A DNA stretch of 64,000 bases from Phreatobacter sp. (GCF_030691135.1 NZ_JAUYFA010000085.1:62001-126000); one strand, 5' to 3'. Numbered from the stretch's first letter, positions 1-8,380 are shown. Numbers and translations are program-made. Notes: generated by a model from the sequence alone, not told the origin.

Positions 1-92
1 ATTGGCTCGGGGATGGCGAGATCGGAGCGGGCGGCAGCGGCAAGGGCACCGAGAATGAAGAAAAGTATGACCGGCGAGAGAAGGACTTCCAT
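1..92 (-). CDS. SbtA-like Na+/bicarbonate permease, N-terminal fragment (cut by window edge)
   Basis: Not in the ORF track because only the first 30 codons lie in the window. Reading the minus strand from an ATG at 92 gives MEVLLSPVILFFILGALAAA followed by ARSDLAIPEP, a hydrophobic first membrane helix with a short polar turn. From memory this matches the start of the sodium-dependent bicarbonate transporter family (SbtA, formerly DUF897). An AGGTGGGCGG stretch just before the ATG can act as ribosome-binding site. It begins 9 bases after the terC stop on the same strand, so the two are probably co-transcribed. The family assignment rests on a short segment only. Confidence 0.65.
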   Translation of the reverse strand, partial: MEVLLSPVILFFILGALAAAARSDLAIPEP

Positions 93-101
93 CCGCCCAC
101 C

Positions 102-1115
102 TTACATGGTCGGGCCCGCCCTGTGATCCGCCTGCCCGCGCGTCTTCCACAGGCTGTAGAGGACGCCGCCGGCGAGCAGCCCAAAGGTGACCGCCAGCGA
201 GAGGGCCGGCGGCACCTTGTCGATGCCCAGGAGGTCGGCCGCGAACACCTTCGAGCCGATGAAGATCAGGACCAGGGCCAGCGCCGTCTTCAGGTAGTGG
301 AAACGGTGAACCATGGCCGCCAGCGCGAAATAGAGGGCGCGAAGGCCGAGGATGGCGAAGATATTCGACGTGTAGACGATGAACGGATCGGTGGTGATGG
401 CGAAGATGGCCGGCACCGAGTCTACCGCGAAGATGACGTCGGCGATCTCGATCAGGACCAGCGCCATGAACAGCGGCGTCATGAACCAGACCGTCCGGCC
501 ACTCTCGGGGGATTTCGGATCCGGCAGCTTCACGAAGAATTTCTCTTCGTGATGTCTGTCGGTTACGTTGAATCGCCGCCGCATGAAGGTCAGCACTGGA
601 TTGGTCGAGATGTCCGTCTCGCCTTCCTTGAAGACCAGCATCTTCACACCGGTGGCGATGAGGAACACGGCGAAGACGGAGAGAACCCAAGAGAACTGGC
701 TGACCACGGCGGCGCCGATGCCGATCATGATGGCGCGCAGGACGATGACGCCGATGATGCCCCAGAACAGCACCCGGTGCTGGTATTTCCGCGGCACCGC
801 GAAAAACGAAAAGATCATGGCGATGACGAAGACATTGTCCATCGCCAGCGCCTTCTCCACCGCGAAGCCGGTGAGATAGTTCATGCCTGATTCCGCCCCG
901 AGCGCCCACCAGACCCAGGCGCCGAAGGCGACACCGAGCGTGATGTAGAAGGCCGAGAGCAGCAGGCTTTCCTTCGTCTCGATCTCGCGGTGCCCCTTGT
1001 GGAGCACGCCGAGGTCGAGAACGAGCAGAACGATAACGATGGTGATGAAGGCAAGCCACATCCAGACCGGCTTGGTCAGCCAGACTGAAAACAGAAAATC
1101 AGAGAGGAGTTCCAT
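102..1115 (-). CDS. TerC family integral membrane protein
   Basis: A 337-residue polytopic membrane protein of the TerC/Alx family (PF03741). Members are linked to tellurite resistance and, in better-studied cases, to manganese export and metalation of secreted proteins. The two family hallmarks are visible: ALAMDNVFVIAMIFSFF near residue 90 and ADVIFAVDSVPAIFAIT near residue 225, both with acidic residues inside membrane helices. About eight hydrophobic helices are evident and the length is normal. The start at 1115 is a clear ATG but has no strong Shine-Dalgarno. The SbtA-like gene follows directly downstream. I see no convincing yybP-ykoY manganese riboswitch in the leader. Confidence 0.9.
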   Translation of the reverse strand: MELLSDFLFSVWLTKPVWMWLAFITIVIVLLVLDLGVLHKGHREIETKESLLLSAFYITLGVAFGAWVWWALGAESGMNYLTGFAVEKALAMDNVFVIAMIFSFFAVPRKYQHRVLFWGIIGVIVLRAIMIGIGAAVVSQFSWVLSVFAVFLIATGVKMLVFKEGETDISTNPVLTFMRRRFNVTDRHHEEKFFVKLPDPKSPESGRTVWFMTPLFMALVLIEIADVIFAVDSVPAIFAITTDPFIVYTSNIFAILGLRALYFALAAMVHRFHYLKTALALVLIFIGSKVFAADLLGIDKVPPALSLAVTFGLLAGGVLYSLWKTRGQADHRAGPTM

Positions 1116-1288
1116 GATCGGACCCGTATCTCGAGGTTGCGAGATGATCCGACATCATGGCGTGAGCCATCAGAGGGGCCCGGATCGGGGGCAGAAAAGC
1201 CCGCCGATCATGGCGATAATGCGGCCGATCCAGGCCACATGCGGTGGCTGGCGGCCGATGCGACCAACCGCCTCAGCCCGCGCCCCGG

Positions 1289-2038
1289 TCAGCGGTCGCG
1301 ATGCTCGAAGCGCTGCCGCAGGGACTCGGAAATGCCGGTGCAGGTCTTCGCCGCCGGCCGGCGGAATGTTCCTGTCGTCGCCTTGGCGGGCTTCAGGGCG
1401 GCGAGCGCTTCGGCCTGCTTCACCGCCGCCTGGATGCCGTCGACCAGCGGCACGGGCACCCGCGCGCGCACGGTCTGGGCGAGGCCCGACAGGGGGGCAC
1501 CGGCGAGAATGACGACATCGGCCATGTGGTCGGCGACGACGCGGTTGGCGAGATCGACGAGGGCGGCTTCCTTCTCCTCCTGCACGTCGGCGAGCGAGGT
1601 GAAGGCGCCCTGCAGCGCGAAGATGCCGGCACAGCGGCCGCGCAGCCCGTTCCAGTCGAGGCACTCGTGATACCAGGGCACCAGTCCGCCGGAGAAGGTG
1701 ACGATGGCGAAGGAGCGTCCCAGCATGCAGGCGGTGAGCATGGCCGCCTCCGCCATGCCGACCACGGGGATGTCGAAGAGCTCCCGCGCCCCGCCGAGGC
1801 CCGGATCCCCGAAAGCCGCGACGATCGCGGCATCCACCTCTTGGTGGACCTCGGCGACCATCTCCAGCGCGACCCCTGCGCCGACCACCGCATCGGCGCG
1901 GGTGGCGATATAGGGGACGCCGCGCGGTGCGGTCATGGCGACGAGTTCGGTGTCCGGCGCCTTCACGGCCGCAGCGGCGGCCACCAGGCGATCGGTGACC
2001 GCCGCGCTCGTATTGGGATTGGCGATCAGCAGGCGCAT
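1289..2038 (-). CDS. Asp/Glu/hydantoin racemase superfamily protein lacking the usual catalytic cysteines
   Basis: A 249-residue protein of the Asp/Glu/hydantoin racemase superfamily (PF01177). The N-terminal LLIANPNTSAAVTDRL and the central AFGDPGLGGARE and IPVVGMAEAAM blocks are typical of the hydantoin-racemase branch. In active racemases a cysteine precedes FGDPGL and a second sits in a GCAGM-type motif. Here these positions read AAFGDPGL (Ala about 75) and ILAGAPLSG (about 179-184), so both catalytic cysteines are absent. Cysteines exist elsewhere (104, 126, 136) but not in the canonical places. The protein may have another function or chemistry. It stands alone between terC and an oppositely oriented membrane-protein gene. 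Confidence 0.8.
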   Translation of the reverse strand: MRLLIANPNTSAAVTDRLVAAAAAVKAPDTELVAMTAPRGVPYIATRADAVVGAGVALEMVAEVHQEVDAAIVAAFGDPGLGGARELFDIPVVGMAEAAMLTACMLGRSFAIVTFSGGLVPWYHECLDWNGLRGRCAGIFALQGAFTSLADVQEEKEAALVDLANRVVADHMADVVILAGAPLSGLAQTVRARVPVPLVDGIQAAVKQAEALAALKPAKATTGTFRRPAAKTCTGISESLRQRFEHRDR

Positions 2039-2279
2039 GGGTCACGGCTCGACGGCGAGAGGGCGGCGCGGGGCATCGCCCGTGCGGAGGCCGTAGTCCT
2101 AGCGGCTCGTTCCGCCGCGGTCACGCCCCCGCAGGCTTCCTGCGGCTTCGGCTGTTGACCCGGCGGCCTGCGGCGAACGTAATCATCCGTGACCGCGCCG
2201 ACGGCCGGTCGTGGCGAAGCAACGGGCAGGCGGATCAGGATCGATGGCGGCGGATGTGAGAGACGACCAGGAAGCGGCC

Positions 2280-2714
2280 ATGCCCGCCATCACCCTCTGG
2301 CTGGGCGTCGGAGGCCTCGCCCCGTTCCTGGTGCTGGCCGTTGCGCTCGTGGCCGGGGCGTCCCTGCCGCTGATCGGCGGTGATGCGGCGATCCGCGCGG
2401 CCCTGATGGTCTATGCGGTCGCCATCCTGTCGTTCCTCGGCGGCGTGCGCTGGGGAATCGCCATGGGCTACAGCGACGGCAACCTGGCGGTGCGCGACTT
2501 CATCATCGCCGTCATCCCCGCCATCGTCGGCTGGGCGGCCGCCCTTCTGCCGGCGACCGTGGGCCTGTGGGCGATGACCCTGGCCTTCGTGCTGCTCGGC
2601 TTGATGGACTACGGCCTCGCATGCCGCACGGTGGCGCCCGAATGGTACGGGCGCCTGCGGCTGGCGCTGACCGGGGTGGTGTCGGTGGCGCTCGCCGCGG
2701 CCGCGATGACCTGA
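2280..2714 (+). CDS. DUF3429 family small membrane protein
   Basis: A 144-residue protein with four hydrophobic segments (LWLGVGGLAPFLVLAVALVA, ALMVYAVAILSFLGGVRWG, FIIAVIPAIVGWAAALL, LALTGVVSVALAAAAM). The FLGGVRWG motif and overall size fit DUF3429 (PF11911), inner-membrane proteins of unknown function. The track opens at a GTG at 2211 and another ATG lies at 2244. I prefer ATG 2280 because AGGAAG sits five bases upstream and the encoded protein then starts at the conserved first helix. It converges with the small gene on the minus strand downstream. Confidence 0.75.
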   Translation: MPAITLWLGVGGLAPFLVLAVALVAGASLPLIGGDAAIRAALMVYAVAILSFLGGVRWGIAMGYSDGNLAVRDFIIAVIPAIVGWAAALLPATVGLWAMTLAFVLLGLMDYGLACRTVAPEWYGRLRLALTGVVSVALAAAAMT

Positions 2715-2763
2715 CGGCGGGTTGCCGCCAGGCAGCCGGACGGTTCCGGGGGCCGCCGAAGGT

Positions 2764-3000
2764 TCAGGCGGCCTTCGTGCGGCGGGAGCGGGTCTTGGGT
2801 AGCGCGGCGGCAGCGGCGCGCTCGATCGCGTCCTTCTGCTCCCGGGCGAGACGCAGCTCGCGCAGCTTGGCCATGTTGGCGGTGCGGGCACTGTTCGAAT
2901 CCGCGATGTCCGAGAAGATGCGGTCACGCGTGATCGACTGCTTCTGCACCTTGAGGAAAGCGGCATTGGCCTTCTGGTGCGACGGGGACAGGTCACTCAT
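2764..3000 (-). CDS. Small basic hypothetical protein (78 aa)
   Basis: A 78-residue soluble protein with no domain I recognise. It is largely helical by composition, with a Lys/Arg/Ala-rich second half (KLRELRLAREQKDAIERAAAAAL) and a basic tail ending SRRTKAA. A GGAG element about nine bases before the ATG supports translation. It lies downstream of the csp gene on the same strand but beyond a strong terminator, so it probably has its own promoter. Short proteins of this kind are common in Hyphomicrobiales genomes. The function cannot be inferred. Confidence 0.65.
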   Translation of the reverse strand: MSDLSPSHQKANAAFLKVQKQSITRDRIFSDIADSNSARTANMAKLRELRLAREQKDAIERAAAAALPKTRSRRTKAA

Positions 3001-3048
3001 GGAAAAAGACTCCGGTCGGGTCTTGGCCGCCGCGGCGGCCGCAGGTAC

Positions 3049-3076
3049 AAAAAAGGCCAGGCGTGAGCCCGGCCTT
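3049..3076 (-). terminator. Rho-independent terminator of the cold-shock gene
   Basis: On the minus strand AAGGCCGGGC, loop TCAC, then GCCTGGCCTT form a ten-pair stem (one G-U) that runs straight into a T tract (TTTTTTG). It lies about 70 bases after the csp stop codon. Confidence 0.85.
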
Positions 3077-3142
3077 CCCTATCAATTCGCCTTGTCGTCG
3101 GTCCCAGTACATCCGTGGCAACCGGACTGAGGCGAAGTGCAA

Positions 3143-3352
3143 TCAAGCAGCCTGAAGCTGTTCGGCCGCCATCTTGCCCGACTTGTTGTCGCGCATGACT
3201 TCGTAACCGAGCTTCTGGCCCTCGACGATTTCGCGCATTCCGGCGCGCTCGACGGCAGAGATGTGGACGAAAACGTCGGCGCCGCCGTCATCCGGCTGAA
3301 TGAAGCCGAAACCCTTGGTGGCGTTGAACCATTTCACTGTGCCGGTGGTCAT
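3143..3352 (-). CDS. Cold-shock protein of the CspA family
   Basis: A 69-residue single cold-shock domain (PF00313), which binds single-stranded RNA or DNA and melts RNA secondary structure. RNP1 (KGFGFIQP, residues 13-20) and RNP2 (VFVHIS, residues 27-32) are intact, and the start [16 protein letters not shown] is classic. GGGAGGG lies eight bases before the ATG. The gene is monocistronic: it has its own candidate promoter about 140 bases upstream and a strong terminator downstream. The long untranslated leader is what cold-regulated csp genes usually have, but cold induction cannot be shown from sequence. Confidence 0.95.
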   Translation of the reverse strand: MTTGTVKWFNATKGFGFIQPDDGGADVFVHISAVERAGMREIVEGQKLGYEVMRDNKSGKMAAEQLQAA

Positions 3353-3668
3353 GAAGAACCCTCCCTTTTGGCAAAAGCAGACCTCCGCGCGGATGCGCGT
3401 CGGGGTAGAGCGATTTTCGAAGGGGGAAGTTCGTCAGAAGCGCGCCGAGGCGGCAATAAAACAAAGTTCAGCCGAGCAAACATCGATGACGCTGTATAGG
3501 ACCATTTCGCAGCGACTGCAAGGAAAATCTTCTCCCGATCTTTTTGGGTCGTTGCACAGTGGTCCCGATAACGATGGATCCTGCTGGTAATATTCGCGCG
3601 AAGTGCAGCCTTTCCCAGCGTTCGCGCAGGCGGTTCCGCCCACGCCGCGGCGCGGGGCCGAAGCGCGC
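3353..3668. other. Intergenic region carrying the csp promoter and long leader
   Basis: 316 bases between the csp start and the end of the upstream GNAT gene. The only signal I can support is the csp promoter at 3493-3521 and the leader that follows it. The small ORFs listed in this stretch (for example 3434-3643) have no family similarity or ribosome-binding site. Confidence 0.6.
3493..3521 (-). promoter_or_regulatory. Candidate sigma-70-type promoter for the csp gene
   Basis: On the minus strand TTGCAG, 17 bases, then TATACA. Transcription would start near 3486, giving a leader of about 130 nucleotides. Confidence 0.5.
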
Positions 3669-4244
3669 TCAGCCGGCGTCCGGTGGCGCCTGGTCGCCGT
3701 CCCCGAGGGGCCTCTGCATCAGGACGCAATCGACCCAGCGGTCTCGCTTCCAGCCGATGGACGGCAGCACTCCGACCACGGTGAAGCCGCAGGCGCGGTG
3801 AAGGGCGATCGACCCGTGGTTGCCGAGGTTCCCGATGACGGCGATCATCTGCCGATGGCCGAGCGCCGTGCACGTGTCGATCAGCCGGGTCAGCAATGCC
3901 GTGCCGACACCCCGGCCCTTCGCCGCGGGCGCAACATAGACCGAGTTCTCGCAGACGAAGCGATAGCCCGGCCGGCTGCGATAGGCGCTGGCATAGGCAT
4001 AGCCGACCACCGCGCCGCCGATCTCGGCGACGAGATAGGGATAGCCGGCTGCCAGCACCGCGGCCTGGCGCCGCGCCATCTCGGCCTCATCCGGCACCTT
4101 ATATTCGAACGAGGCGATCCCCTCCGCGACATTGGGACCATAGATGGCGGTGATGGCGGGGATGTCTGCCGCGGTGGCGGGACGGAGGATCGGGGTTGAG
4201 GCAGCGGACACGATGAACCTGATGCGATGAGCGACAGGGTTCAT
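3669..4244 (-). CDS. GNAT N-acetyltransferase, phosphinothricin acetyltransferase-like
   Basis: A 191-residue GNAT (PF00583/PF13420) with the block pattern of phosphinothricin/methionine-sulfone acetyltransferases. RPATAADIPAITAIYGPNV at the start is followed by the acetyl-CoA loop KGRGVGTALLTRL (near 108-120), RQMIAVIGNLGNHGSIALHRACGF, and a W-D-containing C-terminus (KRDRWVDCVLMQRPLG). Such proteins acetylate the amino group of amino-acid analogues using acetyl-CoA; the natural substrate here is unknown. The ATG at 4244 has only a cramped GAGG. A GTG at 4214 with AGG upstream would start nearer the domain, so the first ten residues are uncertain. Confidence 0.85.
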   Translation of the reverse strand: MNPVAHRIRFIVSAASTPILRPATAADIPAITAIYGPNVAEGIASFEYKVPDEAEMARRQAAVLAAGYPYLVAEIGGAVVGYAYASAYRSRPGYRFVCENSVYVAPAAKGRGVGTALLTRLIDTCTALGHRQMIAVIGNLGNHGSIALHRACGFTVVGVLPSIGWKRDRWVDCVLMQRPLGDGDQAPPDAG

Positions 4245-4323
4245 TGTCCTCGCCCGCGCCGACGTTGCAAGATGGCTCAGCCGGCGCCAGCCATCGAAAA
4301 CCGGAGGATCGGAAAGTCTCGTC

Positions 4324-4521
4324 TCAGCTCACGCGCACGAAGCGGCGGATGCGCGAGCGGGGCTTGGCGACGCGGCGGGTCACGGTGACGCCACGGGTCG
4401 AGACCTCGATGCGGCGGTCCTGCGTGGGGACGAAGAAACGGGCCGTCTCGGATGCGCCGTCCACTTTCAGGAAGTCGGCGTCGTTGGCGCGCATGATCGA
4501 TTTCACTGAACCGAAGGTCAT
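4324..4521 (-). CDS. Small basic hypothetical protein (65 aa)
   Basis: A 65-residue basic protein starting MTFGSVKSIMRANDADFLKV and ending in an arginine-rich tail (RRVAKPRSRIRRFVRVS). I do not recognise a family. The track begins at a TTG at 4527. The ATG at 4521 is better because GGGGAG lies six bases upstream. It sits directly downstream of tRNA-Gly on the same strand, with a T-rich stretch between them. The good ribosome-binding site and the closely packed neighbours make it likely to be real, but no function can be given. Confidence 0.6.
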   Translation of the reverse strand: MTFGSVKSIMRANDADFLKVDGASETARFFVPTQDRRIEVSTRGVTVTRRVAKPRSRIRRFVRVS

Positions 4522-4564
4522 ACGCAACTCCCCGCCACGAACGGGCGACCGCCTCGAAGAAAAA

Positions 4565-4639
4565 TGGAGCGGGAGAAGGGATTCGAACCCTCGACCCCAA
4601 CCTTGGCAAGGTTGTGCTCTACCCCTGAGCTACTCCCGC
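4565..4639 (-). tRNA. tRNA-Gly (anticodon GCC)
   Basis: The minus strand reads GCGGGAGTAGCTCAGGGGTA through TTCGAATCCC to CTCCCGCTCCA. Acceptor arm GCGGGAG/CTCCCGC, D arm GCTC-GAGC, anticodon loop with GCC at 4605-4607 (TTGCCAA), and T arm GAGGGTTCGAATCCCTT are all present, and CCA is encoded. A run of T follows the 3' end and probably terminates transcription. Confidence 0.97.
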
Positions 4640-4681
4640 ATCCGGGTACCCGCCAGCGCCAGGGCGCCGGGGGAGGGCGGT

Positions 4682-4710
4682 TCTATGCCAAAGGACGCCG
4701 ACGATTGCAA
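4682..4710 (-). promoter_or_regulatory. Candidate promoter for tRNA-Gly
   Basis: On the minus strand TTGCAA, 17 bases, then CATAGA, placing the start about 35 bases before the mature tRNA. The -10 match is weak. Confidence 0.35.
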
Positions 4711-4832
4711 TGGCCTGTTCCGACTTTTTTCAAGCCTCGCCCGCGGCCTGTCGCGCGTCCATGCTTTGACGGTTTGCGGGAGGACGGCTATCCCCAACCG
4801 GTGCCGCAGGTGCGGCGATGCGGGAGCAGGGG

Positions 4833-6179
4833 ATGGGTTCGGGATTTCTCGCGCTTCCGGCGGCGGCGCACTATCGTTTGATGGATGCGACAGTGCCGGC
4901 GGCGCTGGCCGAGATCGGCGCCGGTGGCGCCGGCGCCGCCGGTGCGGTGCGGGATGATGTCGTCCGCGCCGACATCCTGGTGATCGACGGGCGGGTCGCC
5001 GCCGTCGATCCGGCGGGCACGGTGCCGAGCGGGCCGGGCGTGGCGCCGGTCCGGCTCGACGGTGCCATGGTCTTTCCCTGCTTCGTCGATGCCCATACCC
5101 ATCTCGACAAGGGCCATATCTGGCCGCGGACTCCCAATCCCGACGGCACCTTTCCGGGCGCGCTCGCCGCCGTCGGGGAGGACCGCGCGCGCTTCTGGTC
5201 GGCGGCGGACGTCGAGGCCCGCATGACCTTCGCGCTGAAGGCGGCCTTCGCGCACGGCACTGCCGCCATCCGCACCCACATCGATTCCCTGCCCGCCCAG
5301 CTCGACATTTCCTGGCCGGTCCTCGCGGCGCTGCGCGAGGCATGGCGCGGCCGCATCGACCTGCAGGCCTCATCGCTCTGCGGCATCGACGTCGCGGTCG
5401 AGGACGGCTACCTGCCGCGCGTCGCGGCGGCGGCCACGCGGTTCGGCGGTGGCCTCGGCTGCGTCACCTACATGTCGCCCAACCTGCCGGTCGGGCTGGA
5501 GGCGATCTTCGCGACGGCCCGCGATGCGGGTTTGCCGCTCGATTTCCATGTCGACGAGACGATGGACCCGGGCGCCCATTCGCTGCGCCTGATAGCCGAG
5601 GCGGCGATCCGCCACCGCTGGACCGAGGCCGGCCTCGGCCGCATCGTGGTCGGCCATTGCTGCTCGCTGTCGGTGCAGCCGGAAGCCGAGGTCGCGCAGA
5701 CGCTCGATCGTGTCGCCGAGGCCGGCATTGCCGTGGTATCGCTGCCCATGTGCAACATGTACCTGCAGGACCGCCATCCGGGCCGCACGCCGCGCCGCCG
5801 CGGCGTCACCCTGTTGCATGAAATGAAGGCGCGCGGCATTCCGGTCATGGTGGCGAGCGACAACACCCGCGATCCCTTCTATGCCTATGGCGACCTCGAC
5901 ATGCTGGAGACCTATCGCGAGGCGACCCGCATCCTGCATTTCGACCATCCCGTCGGCGACTGGCCGCGCGCCGCCACCACGACTCCCGCCGAGGCCTGCG
6001 GCTTTGCCGGCCGCGGCCGGATCGCCGCCGGCACAGCGGCCGACCTGATCATCTTCCGCGGCCGGTCCTGGACCGAGCTCCTCAGCCGGCCCCAGTCCGA
6101 CCGCACCGTCATCCGGGCCGGGCGAGCCATCGACACCACCCTGCCCGACTACCGCGACCTCGACACGCTTTGGAGCTGA
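4833..6179 (+). CDS. Cytosine deaminase-like amidohydrolase
   Basis: A 448-residue metal-dependent hydrolase of the CodA/COG0402 branch of the amidohydrolase superfamily. Ligand-bearing motifs run in order: DAHTHLDKGHIWPR (metal-binding HxH), RTHIDS, FHVDET, GHCCSLS and ASDNTRDPFYAYGDLD (metal-binding Asp). The DNTRDPFYxYGD block is characteristic of cytosine deaminase and relatives that deaminate or hydrolyse nitrogen heterocycles. The substrate is not readable from sequence. ATG 4833 has GGAG five bases upstream and is preferred over ATG 4818. The next gene starts four bases after the stop, so it leads a catabolic operon with an FAD oxidase and a flavodoxin-fold reductase. Confidence 0.85.
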   Translation: MGSGFLALPAAAHYRLMDATVPAALAEIGAGGAGAAGAVRDDVVRADILVIDGRVAAVDPAGTVPSGPGVAPVRLDGAMVFPCFVDAHTHLDKGHIWPRTPNPDGTFPGALAAVGEDRARFWSAADVEARMTFALKAAFAHGTAAIRTHIDSLPAQLDISWPVLAALREAWRGRIDLQASSLCGIDVAVEDGYLPRVAAAATRFGGGLGCVTYMSPNLPVGLEAIFATARDAGLPLDFHVDETMDPGAHSLRLIAEAAIRHRWTEAGLGRIVVGHCCSLSVQPEAEVAQTLDRVAEAGIAVVSLPMCNMYLQDRHPGRTPRRRGVTLLHEMKARGIPVMVASDNTRDPFYAYGDLDMLETYREATRILHFDHPVGDWPRAATTTPAEACGFAGRGRIAAGTAADLIIFRGRSWTELLSRPQSDRTVIRAGRAIDTTLPDYRDLDTLWS

Positions 6180-6183
6180 CCCC

Positions 6184-7647
6184 ATGACGACAGGCGAGAC
6201 GCAATCCGGTGCTGCGGCGGGCGAGGCCCGCGCGCGCTATGACATCGACGGGCTCAAGGCCAGGCTCGCCGGCATCAAGACCGAGGACAATGCCAATCTC
6301 GTCCGCCAGAAGAGCCGCGACTTCTACTGGTACTCGCCGACGCTGAAGCGGCAGCTCGACCACGTCGTCGGCGACATCATCGTCTCGCCGACAAGCGAGC
6401 AGGAGGTGGTGCGCGTGCTCGCTGCCGCCCACGAACTCGGCATTCCCGTGACGCCGCGTGGCACCGGCACAGGCAATTACGGCCAGGCCATGCCGCTGGC
6501 CGGCGGCATCGTCCTCGACCTCTCCGGCCTGAACAAGGTGCTCACCGTCCAGCCCGGGCGCTTCGTCGCCGAGGCGGGAGCCGTCGTCGCCGACATCGAC
6601 AAGGTGGCCCGGCCGCAGGCGCAGGAAATCCGCATGCACCCCTCCACCTATGCCACGGCGTCGGTGGGCGGCTTCATCGCCGGCGGGTCGGGCGGCGTCG
6701 GTTCGATCACCTGGGGCGGATTGCGCGACGCCGGCAACGTGATCCGGCTCAAGGTCGTCACCATGGAGGCCAAGCCGCGGGTCCTCGATCTCACCGGCGA
6801 CGATCTCGCCAAGGTCGCCCACGCCTACGGCACCAACGGCATCATCACCGAGGTGGAGATGCCGCTCGGTCCGGCCTATCCCTGGACCGACCTCTTCTTC
6901 GGCTTCGACACCTTCGAACGCGCCAGCGCCTTCGCCAATCTGCTGGGCGAGGCCGATGGCATCGCCAAGAAGAATATCGCGGTCATCGCCGCCCCGGCGC
7001 CGCAGAGCTATTTCCTGCGCCACCAGGACTACATGCGCCCCGGCCAGCACGTGGTCATCGCCGTCATCGCCGACTTCGCGGTGGACGCTGCCTTGAACCT
7101 CGCCGCCAAGGACAGGGCTGAACTGCTCCTGCGTTCCGACAAGCTGAGCGATGACGAACGCCGCAAGCTGCCGCCCGGCTTCGAGCTGACCTGGAACCAC
7201 ACCACCCTCCGGGCGCTGCGGGTCGATCCCGCCATCACCTATCTTCAGGTGCTCTATCCCTTCCCCGACCAGGTCAAGCTTGCTGCCGCCCTCGAGGAGC
7301 GCTTCGGGGACGAACTGATCAGCCACCTCGAGTATGTCCGCTTCGACGGCAAAGTGACCTGTTTCGGCCTGCCGATGGTGCGCTTCACCACGGAGGAGCG
7401 GCTTGAGGAGATCATGAAGATCCACGAGGACATGGGCGCGCCGATCTTCAATCCGCACCGCTACACGCTGGAAGAGGGCGGGATGAAGCAGACCGACGCG
7501 GTGCAGCTCGCCTTCAAGAAGGAGGCCGATCCGCAAGGGCTGCTCAATCCCGGCAAGATGATCGCCTGGGAGGATCCCGCCTACGACTATGCCGCGGGCG
7601 GAACCTTCCTGTTCAAGGGGCTGGCGGCCGAAGGGGGCAAGGCGTGA
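6184..7647 (+). CDS. FAD-binding oxidase, GlcD/lactate-dehydrogenase-like
   Basis: A 487-residue FAD-linked oxidase. The PCMH-type FAD-binding domain lies around residues 60-235 (TPRGTGTGNYGQAMPLAGGI then VLDLSGLNKVL; GGFIAGGSGGVGSITWGGLRDAGN), and a C-terminal substrate domain ends in the usual NPGKMI motif. The family (GlcD, D-lactate and alkyl-DHAP-type oxidases) oxidises alpha-hydroxy acids or alcohols with FAD. No partner subunit such as GlcE or GlcF follows. It is tightly coupled to the amidohydrolase upstream and to the reductase downstream, which suggests ordered steps in one catabolic route. The substrate is unknown. Confidence 0.88.
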   Translation: MTTGETQSGAAAGEARARYDIDGLKARLAGIKTEDNANLVRQKSRDFYWYSPTLKRQLDHVVGDIIVSPTSEQEVVRVLAAAHELGIPVTPRGTGTGNYGQAMPLAGGIVLDLSGLNKVLTVQPGRFVAEAGAVVADIDKVARPQAQEIRMHPSTYATASVGGFIAGGSGGVGSITWGGLRDAGNVIRLKVVTMEAKPRVLDLTGDDLAKVAHAYGTNGIITEVEMPLGPAYPWTDLFFGFDTFERASAFANLLGEADGIAKKNIAVIAAPAPQSYFLRHQDYMRPGQHVVIAVIADFAVDAALNLAAKDRAELLLRSDKLSDDERRKLPPGFELTWNHTTLRALRVDPAITYLQVLYPFPDQVKLAAALEERFGDELISHLEYVRFDGKVTCFGLPMVRFTTEERLEEIMKIHEDMGAPIFNPHRYTLEEGGMKQTDAVQLAFKKEADPQGLLNPGKMIAWEDPAYDYAAGGTFLFKGLAAEGGKA

Positions 7648-7693
7648 CGGCGCGGCGAGCCAGCGAGCCGGCTCCTGTCACGCGCGGCTCCTG

Positions 7694-8275
7694 ATGCGCG
7701 TCCTCGTCCTCTACTGCCACCCCAATCCGGAGAGTTACGGGGCGGCCCTGCACCGGGCCGTCGTCGAGAACCTGACCGCCGCCGGCCATGTCGTCGATGA
7801 CTGCGACCTCTATGGCGAGGGCTTCGACCCGGTGCTCTCCCGCGCCGACCGTCTCGGCTATCACGACCTCGCCGCGAATACGCTGCCCGTCCAGACTCAC
7901 GTCGACCGACTGAAGGCGGCCGAGGCGATCGTCCTCGTCTTCCCCGTCTGGAATTTCGGCTTCCCGGCGATGCTCAAGGGCTATTTCGATCGGGTCTTCC
8001 TGCCGGGAATCTCCTTCGGCCTGGTCGATGGCCGCACCCAGGGCATGCTCTCCAACATCCGCCGGATCGGTGTCGTGACCACCTATGGCGCCACCTGGGC
8101 CAAGGCGACGCTGCTGGGAAATCCGCCCCGCAAGTTCTGCACCCGATCGCTCAGGGCCGTCACCGCGTTCAAGGCGTCCGTCACCTATCTCGCTCATTAC
8201 GACATGAACCGGTCGACGCCTGACACGCGCCAGGCCTTTGTGACGCGGGTCGCGTCGGTCTTTTCCCGTTGGTGA
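7694..8275 (+). CDS. NAD(P)H dehydrogenase (quinone)-like flavodoxin-fold reductase
   Basis: A 193-residue flavodoxin-2 family protein (PF02525; NQO1/MdaB/KefF type). It starts MRVLVLYCHPNPESYGAALH, the FMN/FAD phosphate-binding loop, and contains VLVFPVWNFGFPAMLKGYFDRVFLPG, the flavin-contacting block. Members transfer two electrons from NAD(P)H to quinones or other acceptors. The track ORF starts earlier (7589), but the conserved N-terminus begins at ATG 7694, 46 bases after the oxidase stop. The Shine-Dalgarno is weak. It could recycle electrons for the preceding oxidase or detoxify a quinone-like intermediate; this is inferred from position only. Confidence 0.85.
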   Translation: MRVLVLYCHPNPESYGAALHRAVVENLTAAGHVVDDCDLYGEGFDPVLSRADRLGYHDLAANTLPVQTHVDRLKAAEAIVLVFPVWNFGFPAMLKGYFDRVFLPGISFGLVDGRTQGMLSNIRRIGVVTTYGATWAKATLLGNPPRKFCTRSLRAVTAFKASVTYLAHYDMNRSTPDTRQAFVTRVASVFSRW

Positions 8276-8380
8276 GCCGGCTCTTGTGTGTCACGCTCTC
8301 GTCACCATTGACGGCGAAACATGCGCCGGCTGCACATGCGCGGTCGCCGGGCGCTCGCGTCCCGCTGAGGGGGGAATGGC

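Noticed and set aside
1116-1288. Possible yybP-ykoY manganese riboswitch upstream of the TerC gene
   Set aside because: TerC genes often carry one, but the leader lacks the conserved core and shows only small hairpins (for example ATGGC-TCAC-GCCAT).
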